A stretch of 64,000 nt of DNA from Chalara sp. BL73 (lineage: Eukaryota > Ascomycota > Leotiomycetes > Helotiales). The position numbers were made by a program, and so were the translations under genes. The notes under the pieces are model-generated. The model saw only the letters and a program-made list of their open reading frames with translations. It was not told the origin of the DNA and did not search any database. The stretch spans positions 1,364,001-1,428,000 of the forward strand of contig CAKJVC010000030.1 in NCBI GenBank assembly GCA_918026815.1. The letters are read 5' to 3'. Positions within the stretch are counted from its first letter, which is position 1, and every line of letters starts with the position of its first letter. Below are positions 44,092 to 56,026 of this stretch, piece by piece.

Positions 44092-45891
44092 GCTGACTGT
44101 CGCAGAGCTAAACCTCTGGTCGCAGTCGCAGACGCAGAAAGTGAAGAATTGTGCCTGTGGTGGTGAAGTTTACCATATCATTATCAAATACTTTGCAGCT
44201 CATATGCTTGCAGCAACATGACAAAGCATCATGCGCCCGAGAACAAAGTTAACCAAGGTCTGAGTAGAGATGACGAAGCGATTGAGCGGATACAGCCAAT
44301 TCGTGTATGCCAACGTTGGCGTGCAAAAACATATGGTATAAATAACGTATAAATAACTTGGATCACTCCATTGATTACAGTCAAGGTTCGGCTAGGATTA
44401 TATGCACTTGCATGTCTGAGCCTCGCGGGAAGGTTTCTGGCCACTTGCTCCTCTGAAGCCGGCACTACTTACAGGCTGATTTGCATGCATACTGGAGCTG
44501 TGCTTTTGTGGTTGAGGGTGACTGTGTGAGAGGGGGCCACATGCATAGCCCGTAGGCTTGCTTGTGGTAGCCAAGTAGCTTGGGTGCCGACAGCGTACTG
44601 TATGTATGGTACTGTAATCAGCAGGAGGGTATTGATATGCAATTCAGGATATAGGACACAGGATATGGCATGCTGTATTGTAAGTAGTACAAGCTGATCC
44701 GATGGTGAGTTGGTGGTGCTGCATGGGTAATCGCCATATCAGCAATCTTTCTATTGCAAATTTTGAAGAGACCGCCTTTATGTAGTAGTTCCGCATATTT
44801 GGGGGGGGGGGGTGTTAGTTACGAATCGTAGGCCGTTGCAAAGTGGTGATAGGGCTCATTGAGAGAGAGAGAGAAACAGTTGGTGGCTGGCCGGGCCCCC
44901 CAGAGTCCCAGGAACTGGAGAGTGAAACGCCATCTCAAGGGGAGCACATTTTTGGTTGCGCCAAGCAGACCAGGGCACTGTTATCCCATTTAGTCTTAGC
45001 TGGAAGAAAGGGCTCTGCTTGCCCAGACAGAATCCGGGGGTAAATGACGCCCTCGCGATCTGCTTGGAAGTGATATCCCTGTAGTCTACTGCTCTCTCCC
45101 CTGTCATCAGTCACAGCTATAGGACAGCGAGGTCCTCTTCAATCCGAGGGGTAGCTGATGTCATGCCTGGTGTGTAAGCATTGGGAGCTTCATTATCGCA
45201 TTTCATTACTTTATTTTTATTATTGAAAAATTATAGGGGGCGAGTGAGCCAGTCTGGGGGTGTTGGAGAGCTGACGCATCTTCAGATCCAATCTGGTCCT
45301 GTCCAACGTTGTGACAACCATTGTGACATCAGGGTATGGAGTAGTTATTGAAAAACAAATATGAGCGTCTCCTTTCTAAGCGAAATCTGATCTGCGACGG
45401 CCACTTATCTCGCATGGTGTGCTTGGTAGCCCAGGAAACATCAACACCCAGGGCTCAGGTGTATGATAAAATAATATGGGTGGACAGATATGAACCACAT
45501 ATTGCACAGAGACTCTTGACTTGCTCGCGGGAGAGGGATTCATTACCTCGTACTGCATGAAGGTGCCTTATTAGCCAGCGCGACAGGTGTAGTAAGTCTC
45601 GAAGATTGGATTGGATATACACATGGCACCGCTTCGACGTGCTTGCTTCTTTCTGCTTCGGACTTCCGCCTGTGCCGTATTGCAACTGCTATTTTCTTCC
45701 CTCAGCTTTGTTTCTTCGGCCACCGAAGATTATCCGCCTTTGTAGCAATCATCTTTATGGACCTGAACAGTACCGACTCCGATCCAAAATATATTTCGGT
45801 AGATCTAGACTAGATTGAAAGGAGTACGTTATGCATACGGCGGTAACTGGAAAGGCACATCCCTATATCGAATCCCGGGCAGATGCACGAC
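44092..45891. other. 1.8-kb gap with a G12 run
   Basis: No gene is recognised. A run of about 12 G lies at 44801-44812 and a (GA)n tract near 44862-44873. A TCGAATCCCGGGC string near 45868 recalls a tRNA B box, but no cloverleaf can be built around it. Confidence 0.4.
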
Positions 45892-46278
45892 TCATATAAC
45901 AGCACTATTGCCTTTTCCAATCTCAATTGGAAACTGGCCTCTCATTTGACTGATAAACTCCTCTACCTCGATTTTTGTAATGTAATCACCAGGCACAACA
46001 ACCAGGCCGAGATACCGGCTTGTCATATCGAGGCTAACAGTATGTTGTCCCTCTGAGATCTTTGGGCGAGGCGGCAGTCGGTACTCAAAGGTTTGAGCGA
46101 GGATGATATTGCGATCCTATTATACACACGTCAGAGCAACTCAAAATAGAGTGGTAGCGCAACACACCGAATCTGTGCATTTAAACTGTCCCAAGAACAT
46201 ACGTGCATCAGTTGTCATGATGCGAAGCGACTTATTCAACAGAGAACCAAGATAGTCCTCTGCTTGAGATTTGTCCAT
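45892..46278 (-). CDS. naa38: Sm-like protein, NatC auxiliary subunit Naa38/Mak31
   Basis: Two exons, 46278-46168 and 46116-45892, give 111 residues; the intron is 51 bp (GTGTGT/AATAG). The Sm fold has its two motifs: Sm1 in LNKSLRIMTTDARMFLGQFKCTDSDRNIILAQTFEY, and Sm2 in SRYLGLVVVPGDYITKIEVEE. The C-T-D-x-D-x-N-x-I-L block and the LGLVVVPG strand match human LSMD1/NAA38 and its relatives, a subunit of the ribosome-bound NatC N-terminal acetyltransferase. Another LSM protein is the alternative. Each exon is too short to stand out in a plain ORF scan. Confidence 0.82.
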
Positions 46279-46638
46279 CTTAGTAGGCGCTCGTAGTGTT
46301 CAAGTTCGTGATGACAAATGTCATCCTGGAACACCAGCAAGGCACTTTTGGAAAAAGCGGGTATCATGTGATTGCGCGTCATTCAAAATCCGTGCAACAG
46401 GTGGGATATTCAACCGTGGTAGGTTCGGTAATCTGTGATTTTCCAAATCATTGATAGCTTTCTCACAACAATAAGGTCTGCTAGCATTTCTATTTCCACA
46501 GAATTGCGTCTGGGGAACATAATGATTTGCTATAAAGTACCTTTTAGCCCTTGCGACTGACTCAGTTTGGGTAGCCAGCTAGCGTCTAGCAGCAACTCTT
46601 CTCAGCAGACATTACGAAGGAAGAGAACACCGCACAAG
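46279..46638. promoter_or_regulatory. Divergent promoter region naa38 / rad2
   Basis: 360 bp separate the two ATG codons. No specific site can be named. Confidence 0.4.
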
Positions 46639-49600
46639 ATGGGAGTAACCGGTCTCTGGCCCATCTTAGCACCGTCTGCCCGCCCGACCCCCCTCCCTAC
46701 TCTAAATCGCAAGCGTCTCGCCGTTGATGCATCTATCTGGATTTACCAATTTCTTAAGGCTGTCCGTGATAAAGAAGGCAACGCTTTGAGAAACTCCCAC
46801 GTCGTGGGGTTCTTCCGAAGGATTTGCAAGTTATTATTCTTTGGTATTAAGCCAGTTTTCGTGTTCGATGGAGGTGCACCGGCTCTAAAGCGGCAAACAG
46901 TACTAAGGAGAAAACAGAGGCGCGATGGAAGGAGGGATGATGCAGTACGCACGGCAGGCAGGCTGTTAGCAGTACAGATGAAGAAGAGGAGTGAGGAAGA
47001 AGAAGAGAAACGGAAGAGAGATCTTGAGAGACAAACTGCAGGATTAAGGACGAATGTGTACGAAGAAGAGGAGTTGCCTCCAGAGGCTGACATGGTCTAT
47101 GTTGGTGAGATGGGATTGAGTGTCGCTGAACGAATCAGTACGCGCAAGTTCCACAAGAAAGATGCATATCATCTACCCGATATCCCAGATATGGCGGACA
47201 TGGGACAACCCAATGATCCTAGGGTGATGAGCGCGGAGGAATTGGAAGAATATGCAAGGCAGTTCAACAACGGAGAGGATGTCAACCTTTATGATTTCAA
47301 CAAAATTGACTTCAATGGCGAATTCTTCATGAGTTTGCCAGCTGGAGATCGGTATAACATTTTAAATGCAGCAAGACTAAGGAGTAGGCTACGTATGGGT
47401 CTGAGTAAGGAGCAGCTGGAGGAGATGTTTCCGGATCGGATGGCATTCAGCAAATTTCAGATCGAAAGGGTTAGGGAGCGTAATGAACTGACACAACGAC
47501 TGATGAACTTGAATGGCATGACCGGTAATGAATTGATAGGTGTTGGAAGTGGCAGGATTGCAGGGGATAGGGGAAGGGAATATGTCTTGGTCAAAAATGA
47601 TGGAGTAGAGGGCGGATATGCCTTGGGAGTTGTGAGCACGGAGAAGGGCATAGGTGACAGAAACAAGCCGATCGATGTTGATGCATTCGATCAGAAAGTG
47701 GAGGGAGAGCAAGAAGAGTCGGAGGATGAATTTGAGGATGTCCCTGTTGAAGGTCTCAATCGATTGCTGAAGAGGACAGCAAACAATAGTCGAAATATGA
47801 CATATGAGGATTTTCGGGCGAATGAGATTTCGGAACACAGAGGCAGTCCTACAAGAAGTAGGACCAGCATAGATCGAGGTCATTCAGAGCAAAGGGTTGT
47901 AGTAGAAGAATCAGACGAGTTGTTTGTGGATGCTGGTCCAGCCCATATTCATGTGTCGGACCGAGTGTATGATGAGGAACAAGCAGACTTAAATCGGGCG
48001 ATCGAGCTATCTCTGCGAAAGGACAGCGAGATTAATGTGGATCTCAATGAGCAAGAACACCTCGACCGAGCAATCGCGCTTTCGATGCAAAAGGACTATC
48101 AGATAGAGACCGAGTCAGAGAACGAGAACTTTGAAGACGTTCCGATGCTGGCATATGAACAGCGGGCGGTAGTTAAACCTAAGCCACTCATAAAAGCAGG
48201 CGGAAGTACTATTGCGCATATAGTGAACAAAAGAGCTAACGCGGCAGTACCAACGCGATGGGTGGTTAGTGACAGCAGCGGTAGTGAAAGCGAGATGGAT
48301 TTGCAGTCCACACTAGCAAAAGCCAAAAAACAAAAGACTGGTGCGGACGGGAAGGCTGTTCCTGTGGTTTCGAACGTCAAGAGTCCATTCTACGGGCCGT
48401 TGCCGTTTGAAAAATTGGACTTTGGCAAATCTCTTTTTGGGAAGAAGCAAAAGGTTGCTTCAGATCAAATTAGAGTGGAGGTTTCGAAGGAGGATGATCT
48501 TGCTGGTGGATTCGACATTAATACAGTGGAAGCTCCAAAACCGTTACCACCATGGTTGATTGGAGATAGAGATATTCGTACCGATGTAGAGCTGCAACGA
48601 CAGAGAGATGCCGAGCTCAATGCTGAGGATAGAGAACAAGCTCGGGGAGAAGAATTGCTGCGCAGAAAGAATCGAGAGCCTATAGAAATTGATTCAGATG
48701 ACGGGAGCGATGTGGAGATTTTGGACGAGCCACCTCTCAAGAAGGTGAAAATTGGGACAAAAGATGGCTCACTGGTATTCGATACGGAAACCAAAAAAAA
48801 GGGAAATACCCACCAAGAAATATACCAAGCCTCTCCATCACCTTCAGTCTGGACCGCGAACATTGGCGAGTCTACCAAGACTACCATGATGCAATCTGCA
48901 CGAAATACACCAGTCTCACACACTGAACACCCTAGGATACCACATTCGCTGGAAAAAGTCGACGACGAGCCATTCAAATGGTCCGAAAGCGAATACGGCG
49001 ACACTGGAAATGAACTACCATATGTCACTGAAGAGACGAGCGATTTACGCACTGGCTTCCCAACTACATCGAAATCGCAATCTCCGACCTTCGAAGATGT
49101 GTCACCAATACGGCCCAATACTGAAACACAACAGAGACTGCTCAATAGCCCAGCAAGCAAAATAGATGAATCGAATCGAGAGTATTCTGTAGGAAATGAA
49201 GAAGTACAATGTGAAGGCATTGAATTTACTGAGAATGAACGTGCTGAGATTGATGCAGAGTTCGATGACTTTAGCGATCCTGAGGATGAAGAGCTTTTAG
49301 CCCAGCTCGCCATCGAGGCTGAGGAGCATGCTAGGTTCGCAAGCACATTGAACAACAAGTCAGAACGCGAGAACCAGGAAGCATATGAAAAGGAGCTGAA
49401 GGCTTTGAGGACTCAACAGAAGAAAGACCGCCGGGATGCCGATGAAGTGTCCCATATTATGATTACGGAATGCCAGGCTTTGCTCCGTCTCTTCGGCTTG
49501 CCATATATTACTGCACCCATGGAAGCAGAAGCCCAATGTGCTGAACTCGTTCGCCTCGGGCTTGTTGACGGCATCGTGACTGATGATTCAGATATCTTCC

Positions 49601-50538
49601 TCTTCGGCGGAACGAGAGTGTACAAAAATATGTTCAACAGTAACAAATATGTTGAGTGCTACCTGGCATCTGATCTTGAGAAAGAACTGTCGCTCTCTCG
49701 CGACCAACTTATCTCGATTGCCCACCTCCTAGGCTCTGATTATACCGACGGTCTACCTGGTATTGGCCCTGTGACTGCTATCGAAATCATATCAGAATTC
49801 TCGTCAGAGAATGGCCTCGAAGAGTTCAAAGATTGGTGGTCATCAGCGCAACTCTCGTCCGCGCCTCTCACATCCGAAGTAAGTACTTTCCGCAGAAAAT
49901 TTCGCCGATCTCAAGGAACGAAATTATTCCTTCCACCTGCCTTCCCTAGCCAAGCCGTCACCGATGCATACCTTAATCCAGATGTTGACAGCACAACCGA
50001 ACCCTTCCAATGGGGTGTTCCTGATCTTGATAGACTGCGAGAATTTCTTATGGCGACGATCGGATGGAGCCAGGAGCGGACAGATGAAGTGCTGGTGCCT
50101 GTCATCCGCGACATGAATCGCCGTGAGGTAGAAGGAACACAGTCGAACATCACTCGCTTCTTCGGAGGGGGCGTGGGAGCTGGTGCGAACACGGACAAGA
50201 ATGGCAGACAGTTGGGTAGTAAGCGGATGAGCGATGCAGTCAGTAAACTCAAGGCGAAGAAGCGAGCTAGCACTGCACCGCTGAGCGGTGGGAGTGAGAC
50301 GTGGGCTGATAAGGCGAAGACTTGGGCGAGCAAGAACGATTTGAGCTTTACAAACCGCGAAAGGGCGAAAGGTCAGACGAAGGGTACTTCAAAGAAGAAG
50401 GGAAAGAGAACCGCCACCCCTCTTGTCGAAGAAGTGGCGGGCGACGATGCCGGTGATGGGAGTGATGTGAGCGAGGCAGCATCAGGGAGTATGGGAAAGA
50501 CAAAAGCTACTGAAGAAAAGAAAAGCGCCGTGGGCTGA
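46639..50538 (+). CDS. rad2: DNA repair endonuclease Rad2/XPG (Rad13)
   Basis: A single exon encodes 1299 residues. The start is ATG 46639, because the conserved N-terminus MGVTGLWPIL begins there; the frame upstream has no ATG. The enzyme makes the 3' cut in nucleotide excision repair. The N-nuclease region (RKRLAVDASIWIYQFL, KPVFVFDGG) is followed by a long acidic spacer and the I-nuclease region from about residue 935 (ITECQALLRLFGLPYITAPMEAEAQCAEL, GIVTDDSDIFLFGG) with the helix-hairpin-helix LLGSDYTDGLPGIGPVTAIEI. Two UIM-like helices are in the spacer: DLNRAIELSLRKD (450) and HLDRAIALSMQKD (474). A PIP box QSNITRFF is at 1168. A basic tail follows with KKKGKR. Confidence 0.95.
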   Translation: MGVTGLWPILAPSARPTPLPTLNRKRLAVDASIWIYQFLKAVRDKEGNALRNSHVVGFFRRICKLLFFGIKPVFVFDGGAPALKRQTVLRRKQRRDGRRDDAVRTAGRLLAVQMKKRSEEEEEKRKRDLERQTAGLRTNVYEEEELPPEADMVYVGEMGLSVAERISTRKFHKKDAYHLPDIPDMADMGQPNDPRVMSAEELEEYARQFNNGEDVNLYDFNKIDFNGEFFMSLPAGDRYNILNAARLRSRLRMGLSKEQLEEMFPDRMAFSKFQIERVRERNELTQRLMNLNGMTGNELIGVGSGRIAGDRGREYVLVKNDGVEGGYALGVVSTEKGIGDRNKPIDVDAFDQKVEGEQEESEDEFEDVPVEGLNRLLKRTANNSRNMTYEDFRANEISEHRGSPTRSRTSIDRGHSEQRVVVEESDELFVDAGPAHIHVSDRVYDEEQADLNRAIELSLRKDSEINVDLNEQEHLDRAIALSMQKDYQIETESENENFEDVPMLAYEQRAVVKPKPLIKAGGSTIAHIVNKRANAAVPTRWVVSDSSGSESEMDLQSTLAKAKKQKTGADGKAVPVVSNVKSPFYGPLPFEKLDFGKSLFGKKQKVASDQIRVEVSKEDDLAGGFDINTVEAPKPLPPWLIGDRDIRTDVELQRQRDAELNAEDREQARGEELLRRKNREPIEIDSDDGSDVEILDEPPLKKVKIGTKDGSLVFDTETKKKGNTHQEIYQASPSPSVWTANIGESTKTTMMQSARNTPVSHTEHPRIPHSLEKVDDEPFKWSESEYGDTGNELPYVTEETSDLRTGFPTTSKSQSPTFEDVSPIRPNTETQQRLLNSPASKIDESNREYSVGNEEVQCEGIEFTENERAEIDAEFDDFSDPEDEELLAQLAIEAEEHARFASTLNNKSERENQEAYEKELKALRTQQKKDRRDADEVSHIMITECQALLRLFGLPYITAPMEAEAQCAELVRLGLVDGIVTDDSDIFLFGGTRVYKNMFNSNKYVECYLASDLEKELSLSRDQLISIAHLLGSDYTDGLPGIGPVTAIEIISEFSSENGLEEFKDWWSSAQLSSAPLTSEVSTFRRKFRRSQGTKLFLPPAFPSQAVTDAYLNPDVDSTTEPFQWGVPDLDRLREFLMATIGWSQERTDEVLVPVIRDMNRREVEGTQSNITRFFGGGVGAGANTDKNGRQLGSKRMSDAVSKLKAKKRASTAPLSGGSETWADKAKTWASKNDLSFTNRERAKGQTKGTSKKKGKRTATPLVEEVAGDDAGDGSDVSEAASGSMGKTKATEEKKSAVG

Positions 50539-50867
50539 AGGAAGAATAGTTATATAATTAATCAGATATATGACCAAACTTGGTGCTTCTGTCGATGTGA
50601 ACCATCTCCTAAACACTTCTCCAGTATAAGTTGATCCCGCGGACATGTGATTGGCAGATATTCAGGTCAAGGACATAGAGACAACAATCATTTTTATGAG
50701 GAAAGGGCAATCAATATAAGTACAGAAATTCCACCAGTACACGACATTTGGCCTTTCATTCATCATTACCAATTACCACTTCCTTCGCGCCCGAAAGCAA
50801 TGTGTATTTATCCCGTTCGCCCCTCCGTATCATCAAATAATAAATACAATCAGCAATAGCAGGGTAT
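50539..50867. other. 3' intergenic spacer rad2 / pil1
   Basis: The two genes converge here. It is AT-rich, with AATAATAAATA-like strings near 50836-50848 that may serve as polyadenylation signals. Confidence 0.4.
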
Positions 50868-52407
50868 TTATGCAACAACCTCCTGACGACCTCTCGTTTC
50901 TCCATTCACAGTACTGTCTTGGATGCTTGGCGCGCCATGTTCTTCCTCTTCTTCCTCATCCGCACTGTCATAATCCTCGCCCTTGTGTGCACTGGCTGGG
51001 ACCCACAACCCGGATTCTCTGTCATTTAATGGTTGGTCTTGACTAGAGAGGTCGTGACCCTCAGCGTTTCTTTGGATGTTCTTGCGTCTCCTTTGGCTGA
51101 GGGTTCTTGCACGGGTGCTCAAATCACTGCTGACCTTGGCGTTGGCAGAGACCCAGTTGGTGAGCGCATCCTCGCAGTCTTGGATGATTGCCTTGGAGGC
51201 CTCAAATCCGTCATATGCGGCACGGGTCTCACCTGGGGTGACTGGGGTATCATCAATGAGCTCTAGAAGGTGCTTTCCGTAGCCGGCAATGATGGCAAGC
51301 TTCTCGCAATGCTCGCGAAGGGCGTCGAATTGGTAGGTGTATGCAGCCTTTAGCTTTTCACGGGTAATGTTTGAAAGCTGGGCTTCTGCCACGAGGGACT
51401 CTGCCTCAGCTCGAACGAGCTCTTGCTCGAGGACTACAATTTTTGGGGAGTTTGGTTCTTTATACTTTAGCTGTGCAATCTGGTCGGTGATCTTTTGCTT
51501 GCCTTATACACTGTTAGAGGTACACATGTCGTAGGGCCATAAATTACTTACGATCTCTGCTAGGCTGGACTGAAGCCTCAATGTTACGGATCGACTTAAT
51601 GGTGACACGGTATTGGTCGTAACGATCGACGTATTGGTCCTCGAGCTCGCCAATCTCATAGAGCAGCACACCAAGTTTATCTGTCACATCTGAAACATCT
51701 TCATCACAGTTCTCACCCCAAATTGAGAGTTGTTGCTAAGCATCGTCAGTTGGCTGTCTTCATGTACTCGGAAGAAAGCGACCCACAGCAACCTCCATAC
51801 GCTCCCGACCAACAAGCTCCATGCTGCGCATAACGTTCTTCTCCATCTTCACCAACTGAGAGAGCTTCTTTGCGAGATCAGGGCCGAACTGGCCGGCGGC
51901 ATTTCGGCGCAGAGCATGACCTATTGGTATGTATCAACATAGAGATTCATTACCTCGCAACATGCCATAGCCTCTGTATGCTCATGAAGGAGTCGCTTTA
52001 CATGCCATGAAAGCCAAAGCTCCGAGTTAGATCGCCTCAACACCACGGTCTGAGGTACCGTTGAAGACTTGTGACGCAACCATAACATCTAGCAGTATTG
52101 CATAGCCCACGGATATGTAGTGCTCTCAATGGCATATCCAAGAAGACATAAAATTGTGGAGAGGGGTTGCTCACCAAGACCGCCTTTTCCGAACAATCTA
52201 CCAGACTTCGTGCTGCTTGGTGGAGGAGGAGGATTCTGAAGTTGCGAGGCCTAACAGTGATGGTTAGATGCTATTTACAAATGGTTCTAACAACTGGTGA
52301 CATGTTGGGATATGGATGTGAATATGGATAGAGTGGCCCATCGACGGCGCATCAGGCTGACCTACAGTAGGTGCCCGCGATTGTCTCATAGAGTATGTGC
52401 GATGCAT
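50868..52407 (-). CDS. pil1: Eisosome core protein Pil1 (BAR domain)
   Basis: Five exons: 52407-52366, 52250-52175, 51920-51787, 51735-51552 and 51502-50868, for 356 residues. The joins restore the conserved chain MHRTYSMRQSRAPT-ASQLQNPPPPPSS, GGLG-HALRRNAAGQFGPDLAKKLSQLVKMEKNVMRSMELVGRERMEVA-QQLSIWGENCDEDVSD and IEASVQPSRD-RKQKITDQIAQLKYKEPNSPK. Pil1 builds the membrane furrows called eisosomes at the plasma membrane, where its curved BAR helices bind PI(4,5)P2. The acidic tail (DSADEEEEEEHG) is variable in the family. Phosphorylation by Pkh-type kinases regulates Pil1 in yeast. The 115-bp first intron and the 14-codon first exon are usual for Pezizomycotina. Confidence 0.94.
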
Positions 52408-53946
52408 CGCAGAGGTGGTTTGGTAGATTTACCGCGAGTATTAGTGTTGTATCGTAATGAACTCGAAGTATATATTGTAAAGCCTGGTCGTAGAAACTCT
52501 GCAGAAATTGCTTTTGATTTGTTTGTTGTGTTGGATGTCAATTAAGAATGGCGGGCGGGTGGAAGAGAGGTTAAAGGTGTTTTCGCGATGATGATGATGA
52601 TGATAACAACCATAGGCGGGCGGCCGCACTAAGGCTAGGCGGGATGACGTAGTAGTCATCAACCTCCCCATCCTCTTGCTCTTACTGGTCCTGGGCTGTC
52701 GAGTCCTATAGGGGCACGTAGCGTAATGCCTGTAAAATTAAGGTATAGGACCGTGGGAGAGTGCAGTTACAACTGCTGGAGTCTAGAGTATGTCCAGAGG
52801 CATGGGTATGACCGGAATCCTCGTTGGTTGCTGCAGGGTTGACATACCATAAACTACACTCACTACTGTATCACTATTGTGTGAGCACAATACAGCACTT
52901 TCTGTATTGATGACTGATTGGCTTACTGTTTCTGTAAGAATACCCGAAGGACCCTGGAGAAAAAAGCACCCTCAGGAACTCCTCTGGGCTCCGGGGAATG
53001 TGCCAGCAAAAGATACATCTTCGTCATGAGAGCTTGATTAGTGCCACTATCTAAAACGTGAGAAAAGGAAACTATCGTCAACTCAGGCACCAAACCCCCG
53101 TTAGCCTTCTCTCCGCACAAGCGGCCAGCATTATTTGTTTACACGAAGTTTATGTCCAGTAGTCAGAAACTCAGCCACGTTTAATGAAATGGCCCAAGAG
53201 ATCGCACGCCCCCGTACGCCCCTCCATCGGCCACTGCTTGGTCACAGCGGTTATTAGTAGTGGTGCTGTGCTGGCTGGCTGACATATGATAATCCCACAG
53301 GTTGTTCTGCTGGCGGCGGCCGGGGGGACTTAAATCACTGTAATAGTGGAAATAATTCCATGTCAGTCATAAAACCAGGCGCTGCCTATTAGCACCACCT
53401 TCTCTCGTCTCAAAACTCATCCATTGTATAGGCGCAGCTAGAAGTACAGTCTAAAACGAGCTTTTCCATTTCCTTTTCATCAAGACAAAAACGCCCTACA
53501 CAAGGCAGCTCCCATCATGAGCTCGGAGCAGCACAGGGTATCTCTAATATTGGTGGTATATATACAGCAAGAAGTCGTAAGGGGTATCAAAGTGGTTGTT
53601 GAAGGTGGGTTATCTCATCTCCTAGATTTGGGAATAGGTGGAAAGTGCAAAAGATGCAATTCCTAAGGTCGAGCCGCCTCATTGCACAATCTCGTTTTTG
53701 CAACAGCAGATCCATTCCATCCACAGTGTCAGTGGTACATAATACGTTGTTGCTTTGCGCCTTCTCACACCTTAACGTATATCGAATAGAGCCAAAGTGA
53801 GATCATTTCAGTTCTGCAACACTTCCTGCACGCGTGTGGTTCGTCATCTCGGTTGAAGATAGGACCATTGAGGATCATACTAATGTGATGGGACGGTTGC
53901 AAAGCCTTCTACGAGACCGCGTCGCAGAAGTACCAGATTATTATCT
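52408..53946. other. 1.5-kb gap: pil1 promoter and ankyrin gene 3' flank
   Basis: A (GAT)n-type microsatellite lies at about 52588-52603 and a GGCGGGCGG stretch at 52550 and 52615. These sit upstream of pil1 and could belong to its promoter or 5' UTR. No gene is seen. Confidence 0.45.
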
Positions 53947-56026
53947 CTAGCTTATTCTCCATCGTGTCGTAACGCTAGGTTTTGGTTCTGCTCCCGCCCT
54001 CCGTAGGAGGGTTCGACACTTGACAAGCCTTCTGCCCATATCAACCATCACGATCTTCAATCGAGAATTTCCCGTCACATTCGCAATATGGATCTGCTGG
54101 CTAGTATCATCAATCCTCCTATTCATTTCCTCCAAGATGCTATGCCCATTCTTGGTGCAAAAGTTCACTGCTGCCCTTCTTCTACTCTGATGCGTGAGCT
54201 GTAAAACATACTCAAGAATCTCATCGAAGCCGCGAGTGGCGATATTATATATCAATGAGTTGCCGGCTGGGTCCAGGGCGTGCAGTGCTTCTGCCTGACG
54301 TGGATCATCTCCAGGTATGAGAAACTTGAACAGCTGAGCCGTCTGTGCAGGAGTTTCTGGAGTGCGCTCGTCGTCATTATTACAACGAGCTAGAGTGACT
54401 AATGCATGGGCCGGGGTCATTCCCGTCTCATCGGGTGCATAAAGGTCTCTGTCGTTTGCACAAGCGCAGATCATTTGATCCAAATAAGAGTTTGAATGAG
54501 CATTGATTTGGTTGCAAATGCTGCATTGGAAATAGCCAGCATATGTAAGTCCTCTAGCACCTCTTGCTATATCATGGAACCCATAGCGTTGGTTATTCTG
54601 AGGTCGTGAGGATAGGTATTGCTGAATTTCGGCAATGCCAATTTGAATTTTGTCAAAATCCACAGGTGACTCTATTTTATGCTTCAATGATGCTTCGTTC
54701 ATCAGCCTAATGGCATTCTTCCCCGTCGTATCTAATGCACGTAATTGCTGTGCTGCAAAAGGAAATATATCTAATATCCTGCGATATGTATCCGCTTCAA
54801 GAGGGTATTGTAGCAGCGCGTGGAGTGGAGTGTGGTAACGCATGTCACGCTGTATGAGTAAACCTGGCGTGTCCTCGCGGTCTCTGAACCACCCCAAGAA
54901 ACCAGTAAGCTGTTCACCCAGACCATAAGGATTCAGAGCGTGGAGTGGGTTCTGCCCAAATACATTGCGCGGAAAGTTATCTTTTAGTTGGAAAAGACTT
55001 GAGAAGTACTCAATCCCAACACCTGCTGACATCAAATAGTGTATGGGGTAGTTTCCGGCAAAATCTATCCTAGATGTGTCTCGAAGAATAGTCATGGCTG
55101 CAACAAAAGTGTCGATCCCAATACTGTTCGCATGTACCATCAAGCTATGCCACCGCGAGAAGCCACAGATAGAGCAGCTATCGAACAAGTCATGCCATAG
55201 CAGGGTGCTGTGGTTAATCCTGCATGGAATTACGCGCAAAGTATTGTTCCAAGATCCACTGTTAGAATCATGGATCGGTTGTCGAAACTGGCAGGATTGC
55301 AGTATATATGGACTTCCGTACTGGCTAGCATTACTCACGGAAGAGTTTGTCGTCGCTATCGTTGCTATCGTAGATATAGATGCTCTATGACTAGAATAAG
55401 GATCGTCATAGTGGGCGCGGGAGGAATTCGTACTCCCTGAAGCGTAAGTACCTGTTGTCGAGACGGACAGACGGCTTGGTGGTCGCTCATATATCTCGCG
55501 CTTTATGTGTGCAGGTACGAAGAAATCTTGAGGGATGATTTGAGGCTGTGGTCGTGGTGGAAGCGATTTTGTTGGGTGTGGTTGTGGTTGCGGTTGTAAT
55601 GCAGGACGGATCGTCAGTCTCTGCGCATTCATTGAGCTTGGTGATGGAACGTAATCCTCCTGACTGGTGATCATTCCGAACAATTCCCTAACTACATGTT
55701 CGCGTTCAAATCGATCAAGAGGAAATCGCCAATCGCGATACCGATTCTGGTACGTCTTGTATCTGCCAAACATCAGCGCGTGATTCAGTGGCTCACACAT
55801 GGTGCACGTACGACCACTCCAATTTCGACTTCATGGCATCTTCAATTTGTTTAAAGCTTAACATATTCATGTAATGGCGCACCAGCTCCGGCTGATGTTC
55901 TAGTTCCCACTCCGGGTTAGTCCTTTTCCCCTCCGGATCCCGATACCTCAAAATCTTGCGGCATTGTTCGTCGGATAGTGCGTAGCACTGCTCTCTTGTA
56001 GGCAGTGGCAGACTCGGCGAGGCCAT
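53947..56026 (-). CDS. Ankyrin-repeat-like fungal protein, uncharacterised
   Basis: Two exons, 56026-55812 and 55762-53947, give 676 residues. The 49-bp intron (GTACGT...TTTGGCAG) joins KSKLEWS to YKTYQNRYRDW and resolves two overlapping frames. The N-terminal 100 residues (REQCYALSDEQCRKILRYRDPEGKRTNPEWELEHQPELVRHYMNML) are a conserved-looking helical block. Residues 110-200 are Pro/Gln/Ser-rich. The C-terminal half holds degenerate ankyrin-type units: DFAGNYPIHYLMSAG, NVFGQNPLHAL, DMRYHTPLHALLQYP, DETGMTPAHALVTLA and DPAGNSLIYNIATRG. A CSICGFSRWHSLMVH cysteine pair and CSICNQINAHS suggest possible metal sites. Ankyrin units point to protein binding; the role is unknown. Confidence 0.78.

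Noticed and set aside
45855..45890. Possible tRNA B box (TCGAATCCCGGGC)
   Set aside because: No matching A box, anticodon arm or acceptor stem can be formed around it.
48465..49358. 297-codon antisense frame
   Set aside because: It is the shadow of the acidic, Ser/Glu-rich spacer of Rad2, which has clear family support on the plus strand.
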